DNA of 64,000 bases from an uncultured Rhizobium sp. (GCA_945952415.1 CAMFIF010000010.1:102570-166569), one strand, 5' to 3'. Positions 30,399 through 39,694 are shown, counted from the first letter of the stretch. Notes: generated by a model not told the origin, from the letters alone. Numbers and translations are program-made.

Positions 30399-31364
30399 AT
30401 GACAAGCATCCTGACCAATACCGCCGCCATGGCGGCTCTCCAGACCCTGCGCACCATCGACACCAACATGGAAACGGTTCAGAACCGCATTTCCTCGGGT
30501 TATCGTGTGGGCAGCGCCTCCGACAATGCCGCCTACTGGTCCATCGCGACGACCATGCGCTCTGACAATGAAGCGCTGTCCACCGTCAAGGATGCCCTCG
30601 GTCTCGGCGCGGCAAAGACCGATACCTATTATGCCGGTCTCGACTCCTCCGTGAAGGTCGTCACCGAAATCAAGGCGAAGCTCGTGGCTGCACGCGAGCC
30701 TGGCGTTGACAAGGACAAGATCAACAAGGAAATCACCGAGCTGAAGAACCAGCTCACCTCGATCGCCCAGTCCGCCTCCTTCTCCGGTGAAAACTGGCTC
30801 TTCAACGCCTCCACCACGGCGCTCGGCACGAAGCAGATCGTTGCCTCCTTCACCCGTTCGGCAAGCGGCACGGTGTCGGTGACCACGCTCGCCTTTGACA
30901 CGACCAAGTCGATCCTCATCGACACGTCCCAGGCGGCTCGCGGTCTGCTCACCAAGGGCAACACCATCACCCAGCCGAGCGGCACCACCACGGCCACCGC
31001 GACCTATTACCTCATCAATGCCAATGCCGCGACGGGCGTCACCGGCAGCGAGGTGAAGATCACCACCTCCACCAGCAACGACGATCTCGATGGCATGATC
31101 AGCGCCGTGGAAGTCGTGCTGCAGACGCTGACGGACTCCGCCGCCACGCTCGGCGCGATCAACAAGCGCATCGACATGCAGGATGAATTCGTTTCCACCC
31201 TGATGGACGTGATCGACAAGGGCGTGGGCCGCCTCGTCGATGCGGACATGAACGAGGAATCGACCCGGCTGAAGGCGCTCCAGACGCAGCAGCAGCTCGG
31301 CATCCAGTCGCTGTCCATCGCCAATACCAACGCGGCCAACATCATGCAGCTCTTCCGCCAGTAA
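30399..31364 (+). CDS. Flagellin (array copy 9)
   Basis: MTSILTNTAAMAALQTLRTIDTNM...NIMQLFRQ; ATG 30399 gives the SD spacing seen in the other copies (ATG 30393 also in frame). Confidence 0.95.
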   Translation: MTSILTNTAAMAALQTLRTIDTNMETVQNRISSGYRVGSASDNAAYWSIATTMRSDNEALSTVKDALGLGAAKTDTYYAGLDSSVKVVTEIKAKLVAAREPGVDKDKINKEITELKNQLTSIAQSASFSGENWLFNASTTALGTKQIVASFTRSASGTVSVTTLAFDTTKSILIDTSQAARGLLTKGNTITQPSGTTTATATYYLINANAATGVTGSEVKITTSTSNDDLDGMISAVEVVLQTLTDSAATLGAINKRIDMQDEFVSTLMDVIDKGVGRLVDADMNEESTRLKALQTQQQLGIQSLSIANTNAANIMQLFRQ

Positions 31365-31566
31365 GCGGAAGCCGCATTCGACCGCCAGTCCTGAATGACG
31401 CTGCCGCCGGCCTGACCGGGGCCGGCCGCGCAAGACCCTCGTTCCCCCGCTTCCCGCCAGAAGCCGGAGACCGGGATGTCAGCGGAGGGTGGGCACCGCC
31501 TGTGCCCCTCCGGCGATCAGTTTCCTTTCACCCGCGTGCCGCCGGTCATCGGCATCTGGTGGAACA

Positions 31567-31599
31567 GTTGGACCGCGCAAAGCCCTGGCGCGGTCCAAC
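31567..31599. other. Strong 12-bp perfect stem-loop in flagellin 9 / fliH-like intergenic region
   Basis: GTTGGACCGCGC-N9-GCGCGGTCCAAC, no T-run. Confidence 0.6.
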
Positions 31600-31610
31600 G
31601 CCATTTCATC

Positions 31611-31634
31611 CTCGCACAAGTTTGGCATCCTAGG
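31611..31634 (+). promoter_or_regulatory. Bipartite CTCGCACAAG-N9-CTAGG motif upstream of fliH-like-motBCD operon
   Basis: CTCGCACAAGtttggcatcCTAGG; first 10 nt identical to the flhA-upstream copy. Confidence 0.5.
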
Positions 31635-31807
31635 GTCCGGCAAGCTGTCTGACAGGCGGCCTCGCCGCGGGAATGCACCAGTCCCGCCGAAACAGTTCAG
31701 TTTTCGCCGGATACCATGATGACCAGGGTTCTGAAAAAACGTCACGCCGGGGGCAATGCCAGCAATCCCGGCACGGAAATGACTTCCGCAGGCAAGGGAG
31801 CAGCGGC

Positions 31808-32464
31808 ATGAACACGGCCCTTGCCCGTTACCTGAAGGATTTCGGCGAACCGGCGGCTCCCCAGCCCGCCCATGAGGCCCTGCCGGATTTCGGCAGCGCC
31901 TTCGAAGCACCGCTCGATGATTTTCCCTTCGCAGAAGAGCCGGGCGCCATAGGCCCCGATCTGGAGGCCGTGCGCCAGGAAGCCTATGCGGAAGGCTACG
32001 AGACCGCCTCTGTCGAGCTCTCCGCCCGCCATGCCGCCGAACTGGAAGAGCTTCGCGCCCACCACGCTGCCGAACTTGCCAGCCAGGCGCAAAAATTCCA
32101 GGAAGAGGCAGCCACGCTCATCGCCGAGACACTGCGCCACATGGCAGACCAGATGTCCCTGACGATCAGCGAGGAGCTGGCGCTCTGTCTCGCACCGGTG
32201 CTTCAGGAAGAAATTGCCCGCAAATCCGTAAAAGCCATGGCGTCCCTCGTGCGGGAGGCCATCGCCGAAGGGGAGGCCGGACAAATTATAGTTAAAGGAC
32301 CATTGTCGCTTTTCAATATTTTGGCAACCGAAATGGGGGAAGATGCGGCCATGCTTCGTCATGTCGAAGCGGCTGATCTTGACCTGACGGTGGAACAGGG
32401 CGGGTCGGTGTTGGTCACCCGATTGTCGGCCTTTGCCGCTAGTTTGAAGAAAGTTCTGGAATGA
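31808..32464 (+). CDS. FliH-like flagellar export ATPase regulator
   Basis: [13 protein letters not shown] followed by coiled coil and FliH-type C-terminus; overlaps motB start. Confidence 0.65.
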   Translation: MNTALARYLKDFGEPAAPQPAHEALPDFGSAFEAPLDDFPFAEEPGAIGPDLEAVRQEAYAEGYETASVELSARHAAELEELRAHHAAELASQAQKFQEEAATLIAETLRHMADQMSLTISEELALCLAPVLQEEIARKSVKAMASLVREAIAEGEAGQIIVKGPLSLFNILATEMGEDAAMLRHVEAADLDLTVEQGGSVLVTRLSAFAASLKKVLE

Positions 32465-33744
32465 GTGAAGGCGAAAACCATCACCACGGAAAAAACGAGA
32501 TACTGATCATCAAACGGCATGGCGGCGGGCATGATGACGGACATCATGGCGGTGCCTGGAAGATCGCCTATGCGGACTTCATGACGGCAATGATGGCCTT
32601 CTTCCTCGTGATGTGGCTGGTCAATGCGGCCAACGAGGAAACCAAGGCCTCCGTGGCGAGCTATTTCAACCCGATCAAGCTGACCGACGAGACGCCGGCC
32701 CAAAAGGGCCTGAAGAAGCCGACCGAGCAGGCCGAGGGCGAGCAGAAAAAGGACAAGTCCCAGTCCAACCAGCAGGAGCCGAAGGAAGGTGCCGCCGCCG
32801 CCACCGGCGAGGATCAGTCCTCCTCCGCCGGCGACCAGAAGAATTACTCGGAAGCGGATTACTTCGAAAATCCCTATTCGGTCCTGGCCGAAATCGCGCA
32901 GGAAGTAGGCCAGCAGGCCAATGTCAGCGTGAAGGGCGAGGGCGGTGCCGCCAATTCCGGCCCCGCAACCGGCGCCAGCGGCGGCGAGGCCTATCGCGAT
33001 CCCTTCGATCCGGATTTCTGGACCCAGCAGGTGGACGTGACCGGCAAGGACCAGTCCCTTTCGGAGGCTACCCAGGATACAGCCAAGGACCAGCCCAAGG
33101 AGCAGCAGCAGGCCGCCCTCGAAACACCCGCCAATCCCGACGTGAGCGAGCCGCCGATCCCGACGCCGCGGCCCTCCGACGTGACCGAGAACAAGAAATC
33201 CGTCGCCGACAAGACCCAGGACAAGACGGAAGACAAGAAAGAGGACAAGAAGGAAGACAAGACTGCCGATCCCGTCGAGGTCAAGAAGGCCGAGGATCTC
33301 AAGCAGAAGCTCGAGACGGCGCTTGCCGGCGTTCCCGGCAAGCTCGAGGAAGGGCTGGTCGTTACGCCGGCAGAAGGCGGTGTCCTCGTCTCCATTTCCG
33401 ACCAGATGACCTCGCAGATGTTCAATGTCGGCTCCGCCGTGCCGAGCCGTGATCTCGTGCTCGCCATGGAGCGCATCGGCAAGGTGCTGGAACAGCAGTC
33501 CGGCGATATCTTCATTCGAGGTCATACGGATGCGCGCCAGTTCAAGGGCGGACGCAACGACAACTGGCAGCTTTCCACGGCCCGCGCCCAGAGCGCCTAT
33601 TTCATGCTGGTGCGCGGCGGCCTGGATGAAAAGCGGGTGCAGCAGATTTCGGGCTATGCGGACCGGCGGCTCAAGGACGCCGCCAATCCGCTCGACCAGT
33701 CCAACCGGCGCATCGAGATCCTGATCAAGGCAGACAAGGGGTAA
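32461..33744 (+). CDS. motB: Flagellar stator protein MotB
   Basis: 427 aa; plug/[22 protein letters not shown] and OmpA-like C-terminus ([33 protein letters not shown]). Confidence 0.96.
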   Translation: MSEGENHHHGKNEILIIKRHGGGHDDGHHGGAWKIAYADFMTAMMAFFLVMWLVNAANEETKASVASYFNPIKLTDETPAQKGLKKPTEQAEGEQKKDKSQSNQQEPKEGAAAATGEDQSSSAGDQKNYSEADYFENPYSVLAEIAQEVGQQANVSVKGEGGAANSGPATGASGGEAYRDPFDPDFWTQQVDVTGKDQSLSEATQDTAKDQPKEQQQAALETPANPDVSEPPIPTPRPSDVTENKKSVADKTQDKTEDKKEDKKEDKTADPVEVKKAEDLKQKLETALAGVPGKLEEGLVVTPAEGGVLVSISDQMTSQMFNVGSAVPSRDLVLAMERIGKVLEQQSGDIFIRGHTDARQFKGGRNDNWQLSTARAQSAYFMLVRGGLDEKRVQQISGYADRRLKDAANPLDQSNRRIEILIKADKG

Positions 33745-33747
33745 GCC

Positions 33748-35058
33748 ATGATGGCTATCGGGACCAGAATCCTTTTCCTCACGGGCATGCTGATGGCATC
33801 CGTGGCACCGGCCCGTGCGGGCGAGGAAGAGGAATTGGCGCCCTACAAGATGCTGCGTTCCATGCAGTTCGTGCAGGATTCCGTCGTCCAGGGCGATCAT
33901 TCCGCCGGCGAAATGCAGCGCTATCTGCTCGGTGCTATCGACAAGCGGCTCCGCAGCGTCGATTCCTCCGTCTTCGACGACCCCCGCAATGTGGATGCGA
34001 CGCTGATCTATGCCATGAGCGGCGGCAATCCCGCGACGCTCGAATATCTCGTCGCCCGGGACGTGCAGGGCTATTTCGACAACCGCGTTGCCGAAGTCCT
34101 GCGCAAATATCTGAACGGCAAGGGCCAGATGGCCAGCAAGACGCTCGGCGAAATGGCCAAGGAATATGCCGACAAGCCGATCGGCCCCTATCTGGCGCTG
34201 ATTGCCGGCAACACGCTGATGAATTCTAAGCCGGAAGAGGCCCTGAAGATGTATAACTGGGCGCGGCTGATCGCGCCCGGCACCATCGTCGAGGAATCGG
34301 CCCTGCGCCGTTCGCTGTCCATTGCCGTCAATGCCGGCCTGGTGCCGGAGGGGCTCAAATATTCGAGCCTCTATGCCCGCCGCTTCCTGCATTCTCCCTA
34401 TGCCAGCCAGTTTGCCGATCTGTTTGTGGCGCTCGCGGTCGACAACTTCCATGTGATCGGCAATGACCGCATCCGCGACATCGCCGACAGCATGGAGCCG
34501 GACCGCCGGCAGGCGATCTATCTGCGCATTGCCCGCCAGGCGACCATTGCCGGCGAAACGGAACTCGCTCGCATGGCCGCCGACGAAGCTGCCAAGATCA
34601 AGAGCCCGGAAGCCAAGGGTCGCGATGTGCTTGCCGGTTTCTATGGCGGACTGGCAGGCGTGTCCTCCGAAGATATCCGCAAGGTGGCCGAGGGGCTGGA
34701 CATGGTGCCCGACTCCGCGCTGTCGCCCCGCGACCTTAAATTGCGCGAAGCGGCCCGCGCTGTCGCCCAGGAGGTGTTGCGCGCGCCCGATGCGGCAAGC
34801 CTCACGCAAGAGTCGCCGAATATATCAGTATCTGGCAATAACAGCATTGATGAAAATGCGGCCGGCCATGATGCGCCGACCCCTGGCCAGGAAGATCCGC
34901 TCGCTGCGCCCACCCAGGCCGCCGATGCGGCGGCCCCCTCTGCCGATACCGCTCAAACCGCTTCGCCGGACCCGGCCATCGATCCCATCGTGACATCGGC
35001 TCGCAGCAAACTCGGCGAAATCGACAAATTGCTGGAAAAGGACAGTTCGCCCCCATGA
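33748..35058 (+). CDS. motC: Periplasmic motility protein MotC
   Basis: 436 aa; signal peptide; rhizobial motBCD order. Confidence 0.9.
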   Translation: MMAIGTRILFLTGMLMASVAPARAGEEEELAPYKMLRSMQFVQDSVVQGDHSAGEMQRYLLGAIDKRLRSVDSSVFDDPRNVDATLIYAMSGGNPATLEYLVARDVQGYFDNRVAEVLRKYLNGKGQMASKTLGEMAKEYADKPIGPYLALIAGNTLMNSKPEEALKMYNWARLIAPGTIVEESALRRSLSIAVNAGLVPEGLKYSSLYARRFLHSPYASQFADLFVALAVDNFHVIGNDRIRDIADSMEPDRRQAIYLRIARQATIAGETELARMAADEAAKIKSPEAKGRDVLAGFYGGLAGVSSEDIRKVAEGLDMVPDSALSPRDLKLREAARAVAQEVLRAPDAASLTQESPNISVSGNNSIDENAAGHDAPTPGQEDPLAAPTQAADAAAPSADTAQTASPDPAIDPIVTSARSKLGEIDKLLEKDSSPP

Positions 35059-36485
35059 TGGACGCCAAGCTTGCCGCATCATCGCCCAGTCCCGATTTAA
35101 ACATCCAGATCAAGCAGGGCGGCAAGGCTGAAAAGGCGACGTCCGGAGGTGAGCGCGGGGCCTTCCGCAGCGCGCTCGACGAACGTCTCGCATCGCGCGG
35201 CAATGCCGCACCGCGTCTCGATCTGCGGCCCACCGGGGACCAGGAAGAGGACACGCCGCAGGGCACGGCAGCCCAGCCGGATCGCGCCGCACGCACCGTT
35301 GCCCGCATTCCGGGCATTACCAAACCTCTGGGACTTGCCTCGTCCATCGCGCGCACGGCAACGCCCACCCTGCCGCTTCGCCCCGGGGACCACCCCGCAG
35401 TCGACGCGAAGTCGGCGAAGGACCCGAAAACCCGGACCGAACAGGCGAGCGGTAAGGTGCGCGAAACCACTGCCCATCACCGCAGCCGCGGCGAGGCCGA
35501 GGTCGCCGGGGTGAGCGATGGGGACGATGTGGAGGAAACCGGTCCGCTCGACACGTTCGAAAAGGCCCATGCGGTGCTCTTTGGCGGGGAAAAGGCCGCC
35601 GAAGATCCGGCCCTTGCCCCCGATGCCGACCGCACGGCCAAGGATGCGCTGGTTCTGCTGAAAGAAGCGGGGCCCGACAGGGCCGAGGGCCAGATGCAGG
35701 CCGCCGCCGCCACCGTGACCGCGACGACCGATTCGGCCGATGCGAGTGCACAAGGCGCGGAAGCCGATGGCCGGAGCGCCATATACCGGATTGCCCGTGC
35801 GGATGGTCGCGGTCAGATGTTCGAGATCGAAGGGCCGATCGTGCCAGAAGCCGGCGAAAAGAACGTACAGTCCAAGGCCGATTTCGGCGGCACGGTGCTG
35901 GTGGTCGACCAGCGGCGCTACCTGGCGCCGACCGCCACCAACCCGCTCTCCATCGCAAGCGCCATTGCCGGTGATCCCGAATGGACCCGCGCCCTGCAGC
36001 CGGAGCAGACGCTCGCCAACGCCGCGCTGCAGGCTGGCAATGGGCGGGTGGTGAACACGCTGAAGATCCAGCTCCATCCGATCGAACTCGGTCTCGTGAC
36101 GGCGACCCTGAAACTCACGGGCGATGAACTGTCCGTCGAGCTGAAGGTGGACAACGGCCTTGCCCTGCGCAGCCTGAAGGATGATCAGGCCAAGATCATC
36201 GAGGCGCTGAAAGCCCATGGTTTTGCCGTAGATCAGGTGAATGTGTCGATCGGCGCTGACCGTCCCGATTCGCAGGCGTCCAATCAGCAGAATGGACAGG
36301 CCAATTTCGCGCAGCAACAGCAGCAGGCAAGGGACGGCGGCCAGAATGCACCCATGTCCCGCGAGCGGGGCAGGTCTTATCAGGAAAGGAACGGCGATGG
36401 CAAAGCTGCGGCGGACGAGCTTCGGGTGGAAACCGGCAGTGTTGGCGGCACTGGCGGCTCTCGCCCTGGGCACGTCTATCTCTGA
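35055..36485 (+). CDS. fliK: Hook-length regulator FliK (historically MotD)
   Basis: Flg_hook-type C-terminus NTLKIQLHPIELGLVTATLKLTGDELSVELKVDNGLALRSLKDD. Confidence 0.88.
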   Translation: MMDAKLAASSPSPDLNIQIKQGGKAEKATSGGERGAFRSALDERLASRGNAAPRLDLRPTGDQEEDTPQGTAAQPDRAARTVARIPGITKPLGLASSIARTATPTLPLRPGDHPAVDAKSAKDPKTRTEQASGKVRETTAHHRSRGEAEVAGVSDGDDVEETGPLDTFEKAHAVLFGGEKAAEDPALAPDADRTAKDALVLLKEAGPDRAEGQMQAAAATVTATTDSADASAQGAEADGRSAIYRIARADGRGQMFEIEGPIVPEAGEKNVQSKADFGGTVLVVDQRRYLAPTATNPLSIASAIAGDPEWTRALQPEQTLANAALQAGNGRVVNTLKIQLHPIELGLVTATLKLTGDELSVELKVDNGLALRSLKDDQAKIIEALKAHGFAVDQVNVSIGADRPDSQASNQQNGQANFAQQQQQARDGGQNAPMSRERGRSYQERNGDGKAAADELRVETGSVGGTGGSRPGHVYL

Positions 36486-36987
36486 AGCCCAGGCGTCCAA
36501 CGGCGCCTGCGAACAGGAAATCCAGGCCGCGGCTGCCAAATACGGCATTCCAGAGGGCATTCTCTATTCGGTCGGTCTGACGGAAACCGGCCGGAAAGGG
36601 TCGTTGCATCCATTTGCGCTGAACGTCGAGGGCAAGGTCCTCTATCCGAGCAGCGAGAGGGAAGCCCTGTACGCTTTCCGTAAGGCGGAGGAAAGCGGGG
36701 CAAGGCTGATCGATCTGGGGTGCATGCAGATCAATCATTACTATCACGGCGAGCATTTTGCATCGGCGGCGCAAATGCTCGAACCTCGCCTAAACGTGGA
36801 ATACGCCGCAAGGTTCCTTAAAAATTTGCACGACAAACACGAAACCTGGACCATGGCGGTCGCCCGGTATCATGCTGGACCCAATAATGACCCGGCCCAG
36901 AAGCAGTATGTGTGCCGCGTGATCGCGAATCTCGTCGCCACCGGTTACGGCAACTGGACAGCCAATGCGCGGCAATTTTGCCAGTAG
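36397..36987 (+). CDS. Lytic transglycosylase (SLT domain), out-of-frame overlap with fliK
   Basis: ATG 36397; signal peptide; AAAKYGIPEGILYSVGLTETGR and CMQINHYYHG motifs. Confidence 0.85.
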   Translation: MAKLRRTSFGWKPAVLAALAALALGTSISEAQASNGACEQEIQAAAAKYGIPEGILYSVGLTETGRKGSLHPFALNVEGKVLYPSSEREALYAFRKAEESGARLIDLGCMQINHYYHGEHFASAAQMLEPRLNVEYAARFLKNLHDKHETWTMAVARYHAGPNNDPAQKQYVCRVIANLVATGYGNWTANARQFCQ

Positions 36988-37029
36988 ACAACACCTGAAG
37001 TTGTAATCGAGGCTTGCGCGAAACATGCG

Positions 37030-37051
37030 CCACATTCTGGCCAGAATGTGG
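37030..37051. promoter_or_regulatory. Perfect 22-bp palindrome upstream of rem
   Basis: CCACATTCTGGCCAGAATGTGG. Confidence 0.65.
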
Positions 37052-37268
37052 AGGCAGTTTTTGCGCAAGATAATTGTTACCCAACGGTTAATTTTCCACT
37101 GGAATTTAGTGGGTCATGGTTAACAAGCCCACTACATATAGCCCAAATCGGCACCCAAATCTTAATCAACTATTAATTCCAGCCATTAACTTCCATCAGT
37201 TGCTCAAGATTCGTCCGATTCGTACCTCTATGCATATCGAGGCACCACACTGATTCGGAGGCGGACGA

Positions 37269-37940
37269 ATGATCGTAGTGGTTGATGAGCGTGAGCTCGT
37301 GAAAGACGGATACACTTCTTTATTTGGTCGGGAGGGAATTCCCTCCACGGGGTTTGATCCCCGTGAATTCGGCGAGTGGGTCAACACCGCTGCCGATGGC
37401 GATATTGCGGCGGTTGAGGCCTTCCTGATTGGACAGGGCGAACGCATGTTCGAACTGCCGCGGGCCATCCGCGACCGGTCGATGGCACCCGTCATCGCGG
37501 TTTCGGACCAGCATTCGCTGGAAACCACGCTGGCCCTCTTCGACAGCGGCGTCGATGATGTGGTCCGCAAGCCGGTACATCCCCGGGAAATCATGGCCCG
37601 TGCGGCGGCCATCCGGCGGCGCCTGAAGGCGATCAGCAACTTCACCGACATTGGTCCCATCCGTGTCTTCTCCGACGGTCGCGATCCCGAGATCAACGGC
37701 GACGTCTTCCCGCTGCCGCGCCGCGAGCGCCGCATCCTGGAATATTTGGTCGCAAACCGCGGTCGTCGCGTGTCGAAGACCCAGATCTTCAATGCCATCT
37801 ACGGCATCTTCGACGACGAGGTCGAAGAGAACGTGGTCGAAAGCCACATCAGCAAGCTGCGCAAGAAGCTGCGCAAGAAGCTCGGTTTCGACCCGGTCGA
37901 TTCCAAGCGCTTCCTGGGCTACTGCATCGACTGGAGCTGA
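37269..37940 (+). CDS. rem: Motility transcriptional activator Rem (OmpR-like)
   Basis: 223 aa; degenerate receiver plus winged-helix DNA-binding domain; rhizobial position between fliK/transglycosylase and flgE. Confidence 0.93.
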   Translation: MIVVVDERELVKDGYTSLFGREGIPSTGFDPREFGEWVNTAADGDIAAVEAFLIGQGERMFELPRAIRDRSMAPVIAVSDQHSLETTLALFDSGVDDVVRKPVHPREIMARAAAIRRRLKAISNFTDIGPIRVFSDGRDPEINGDVFPLPRRERRILEYLVANRGRRVSKTQIFNAIYGIFDDEVEENVVESHISKLRKKLRKKLGFDPVDSKRFLGYCIDWS

Positions 37941-37968
37941 TCGCTCCCCAAGAATTCCGAAAGACCGG

Positions 37969-37997
37969 AAACGCCGCGCCGAAAGCGCGGCGTTTTT
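37969..37997 (+). terminator. Rho-independent terminator after rem
   Basis: AAACGCCGCGCCGAAAGCGCGGCGTTTTT. Confidence 0.8.
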
Positions 37998-38067
37998 CGT
38001 TTTGCCCGCCGCGCTGAGGCCGGCAACCTGTGATCGTCACCGAAAATAGGTGTCGGGACCCTACAGT

Positions 38068-38090
38068 TTCGCGCAAGCTCATAAATATAG
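38068..38090 (+). promoter_or_regulatory. TTCGCGCAAG-N9-ATAG motif upstream of flgE copy 1
   Basis: TTCGCGCAAGctcataaatATAG. Confidence 0.45.
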
Positions 38091-38121
38091 ATCTCTAAAT
38101 TATAAAAAAAGGAGATTATAA

Positions 38122-39411
38122 ATGAGCCTTACTGGAACCATGAATACTGCGGTGAGCGGCATGAATGCGCAATCCAGCCGCCTGAGCAGCATCAGCGACA
38201 ATATCGCCAATTCCGATACGATCGGCTACAAGCGTTCCAAGGTCAGCTTTTCCTCCTTCCTGCTGCCCAGCACCGGCGGTTCCTATGAATCGGGCAGTGT
38301 CGAATCGATCTTGGGCCGCGATGTCTCCGTGCAGGGCGAGCTCACCTCCAGCACCACTTCCTCCAACATCGCCATCAGCGGCGAAGGCTTCTTCGTGGTG
38401 CAGAGCATGCAGGGCCAGGAATTCCTAACCCGTGCGGGCGATTTCGAGATGGACAGCAATGGCGATCTCGTCAATTCCGCGGGCTTTGCGCTGCTCGGCT
38501 ATTCCTATGCCAAGGGCGTTCCGGCGAACCAGATCAACGGCCTCTCGGGCCTTGACCGCATCAACCTCAGGGACGAGCTCCCGCGCTCGGCGCCGACGAA
38601 GAATATCGGCTTCTCCTCGACGCTCGATGTGCGCAAGCCCCTGATCGACGCGACCGATCTGCCGCGCACCAACACGTCCACCGCCAAATATGATCACAAG
38701 ACCTCGGTGACTGCCTATGATTCCCTCGGCCGCGAGGTGCGCTACGATGTCTATTTCAGCAAGAAGAAGGAGGCCGCAGCCGGCCCTCCCGCCGTTGAAA
38801 TGGAATGGGACGTATCGATCTTTCGGGCGGACAAGGCCACCAATGGCGGTTTCCCTTATACGGGCGTGCCGACCAACAACAGCGCCACCTTCACCTTCGA
38901 CAGCCAGGGCAGTGTGACAAGCGCCGCGCCCAGCATCTCGATCACCGACAGCGTGACGGTACCGGCCCAGACCATCAAGTTCGATTTCTCCAAGCTCAAG
39001 GTCCAGGCAGCCGAGTTTACCCCCACGGAGAACAATGTGGATGGCCATGCCTCCTCCTGGGTTACCAAGGCCTCCATCGACAAGGACGGGATCGTCTATG
39101 CCGTCTATAGCGACGGCACCCGCGATCCACGCTTCCGCATCCCGCTTGCCAATGTCCAGAGCCCCGATCACCTGGAGGCGCTGAGCGGCAATGTCTTCCT
39201 GCCCACCCGCGAGTCCGGAACGACTTTTACCGGCTTTCCGGGGGAGGGGATCTTCGGCACCACCCTTTCCGGCAAGCTCGAGAAGTCCAATTCCGATCTC
39301 GCCTCCGAACTCACCGACATGATCCAGGCCCAGCGCAACTACACGGCCAATTCCAAGGCGTTCCAAACTGGTTCGGAGCTCATGGATGTGCTGATCAGCC
39401 TGAAACGATGA
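38122..39411 (+). CDS. flgE: Flagellar hook protein FlgE (copy 1)
   Basis: 429 aa; MSLTGTMNTAVSGMNAQSSRLSSISDNIANSDTIGYKRSKVSF...DMIQAQRNYTANSKAFQTGSELMDVLISLKR. Confidence 0.95.
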   Translation: MSLTGTMNTAVSGMNAQSSRLSSISDNIANSDTIGYKRSKVSFSSFLLPSTGGSYESGSVESILGRDVSVQGELTSSTTSSNIAISGEGFFVVQSMQGQEFLTRAGDFEMDSNGDLVNSAGFALLGYSYAKGVPANQINGLSGLDRINLRDELPRSAPTKNIGFSSTLDVRKPLIDATDLPRTNTSTAKYDHKTSVTAYDSLGREVRYDVYFSKKKEAAAGPPAVEMEWDVSIFRADKATNGGFPYTGVPTNNSATFTFDSQGSVTSAAPSISITDSVTVPAQTIKFDFSKLKVQAAEFTPTENNVDGHASSWVTKASIDKDGIVYAVYSDGTRDPRFRIPLANVQSPDHLEALSGNVFLPTRESGTTFTGFPGEGIFGTTLSGKLEKSNSDLASELTDMIQAQRNYTANSKAFQTGSELMDVLISLKR

Positions 39412-39671
39412 TTCACCATGAATGGAAACAGCAAGGCTGTTTCAACTGAATGATGTCCAACCGGGCCAATTTTCAACATGAGGTTTGAATAAATGCGCTC
39501 ATTTTTGACCACGCCGGAAACAGGGCGACAGGGACGGGGAAAAACCCGTTATCTACCTGAAATGCCTTGGCTTTCTGAAGGTGCCCTACGGTTTTCCGCA
39601 AGGGCTGTGGCGGGGTTGGATATATCAAATTTCATACATATTAGATCTAAATCACAGTTATATCATACAGC

Positions 39672-39694
39672 TTCACGCAAGGCCCGTCCCATAG
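39672..39694 (+). promoter_or_regulatory. TTCACGCAAG-N9-ATAG motif upstream of flgE copy 2
   Basis: TTCACGCAAGgcccgtcccATAG. Confidence 0.45.

Noticed and set aside
19850-31364. Regularly spaced repeats suggesting a CRISPR-like or tandem-repeat array
   Set aside because: Repeats are homologous flagellin genes and leaders at 1.2-1.45 kb spacing, not short direct repeats with unique spacers
32359-34809. 816-aa minus-strand ORF (and similar long antisense ORFs at 2829-4877, 14185-15969, 35097-36560, 41043-42650)
   Set aside because: Antisense to confidently identified flagellar/GGDEF-EAL genes; His/Arg/Gly-rich composition typical of GC-rich shadow frames
37030-37051. Palindrome upstream of rem as a simple rho-independent terminator of the transglycosylase gene
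   Set aside because: No T-run directly after the stem (AGGCAG intervenes); kept instead as a candidate operator, with the terminator alternative noted as a refuting possibility
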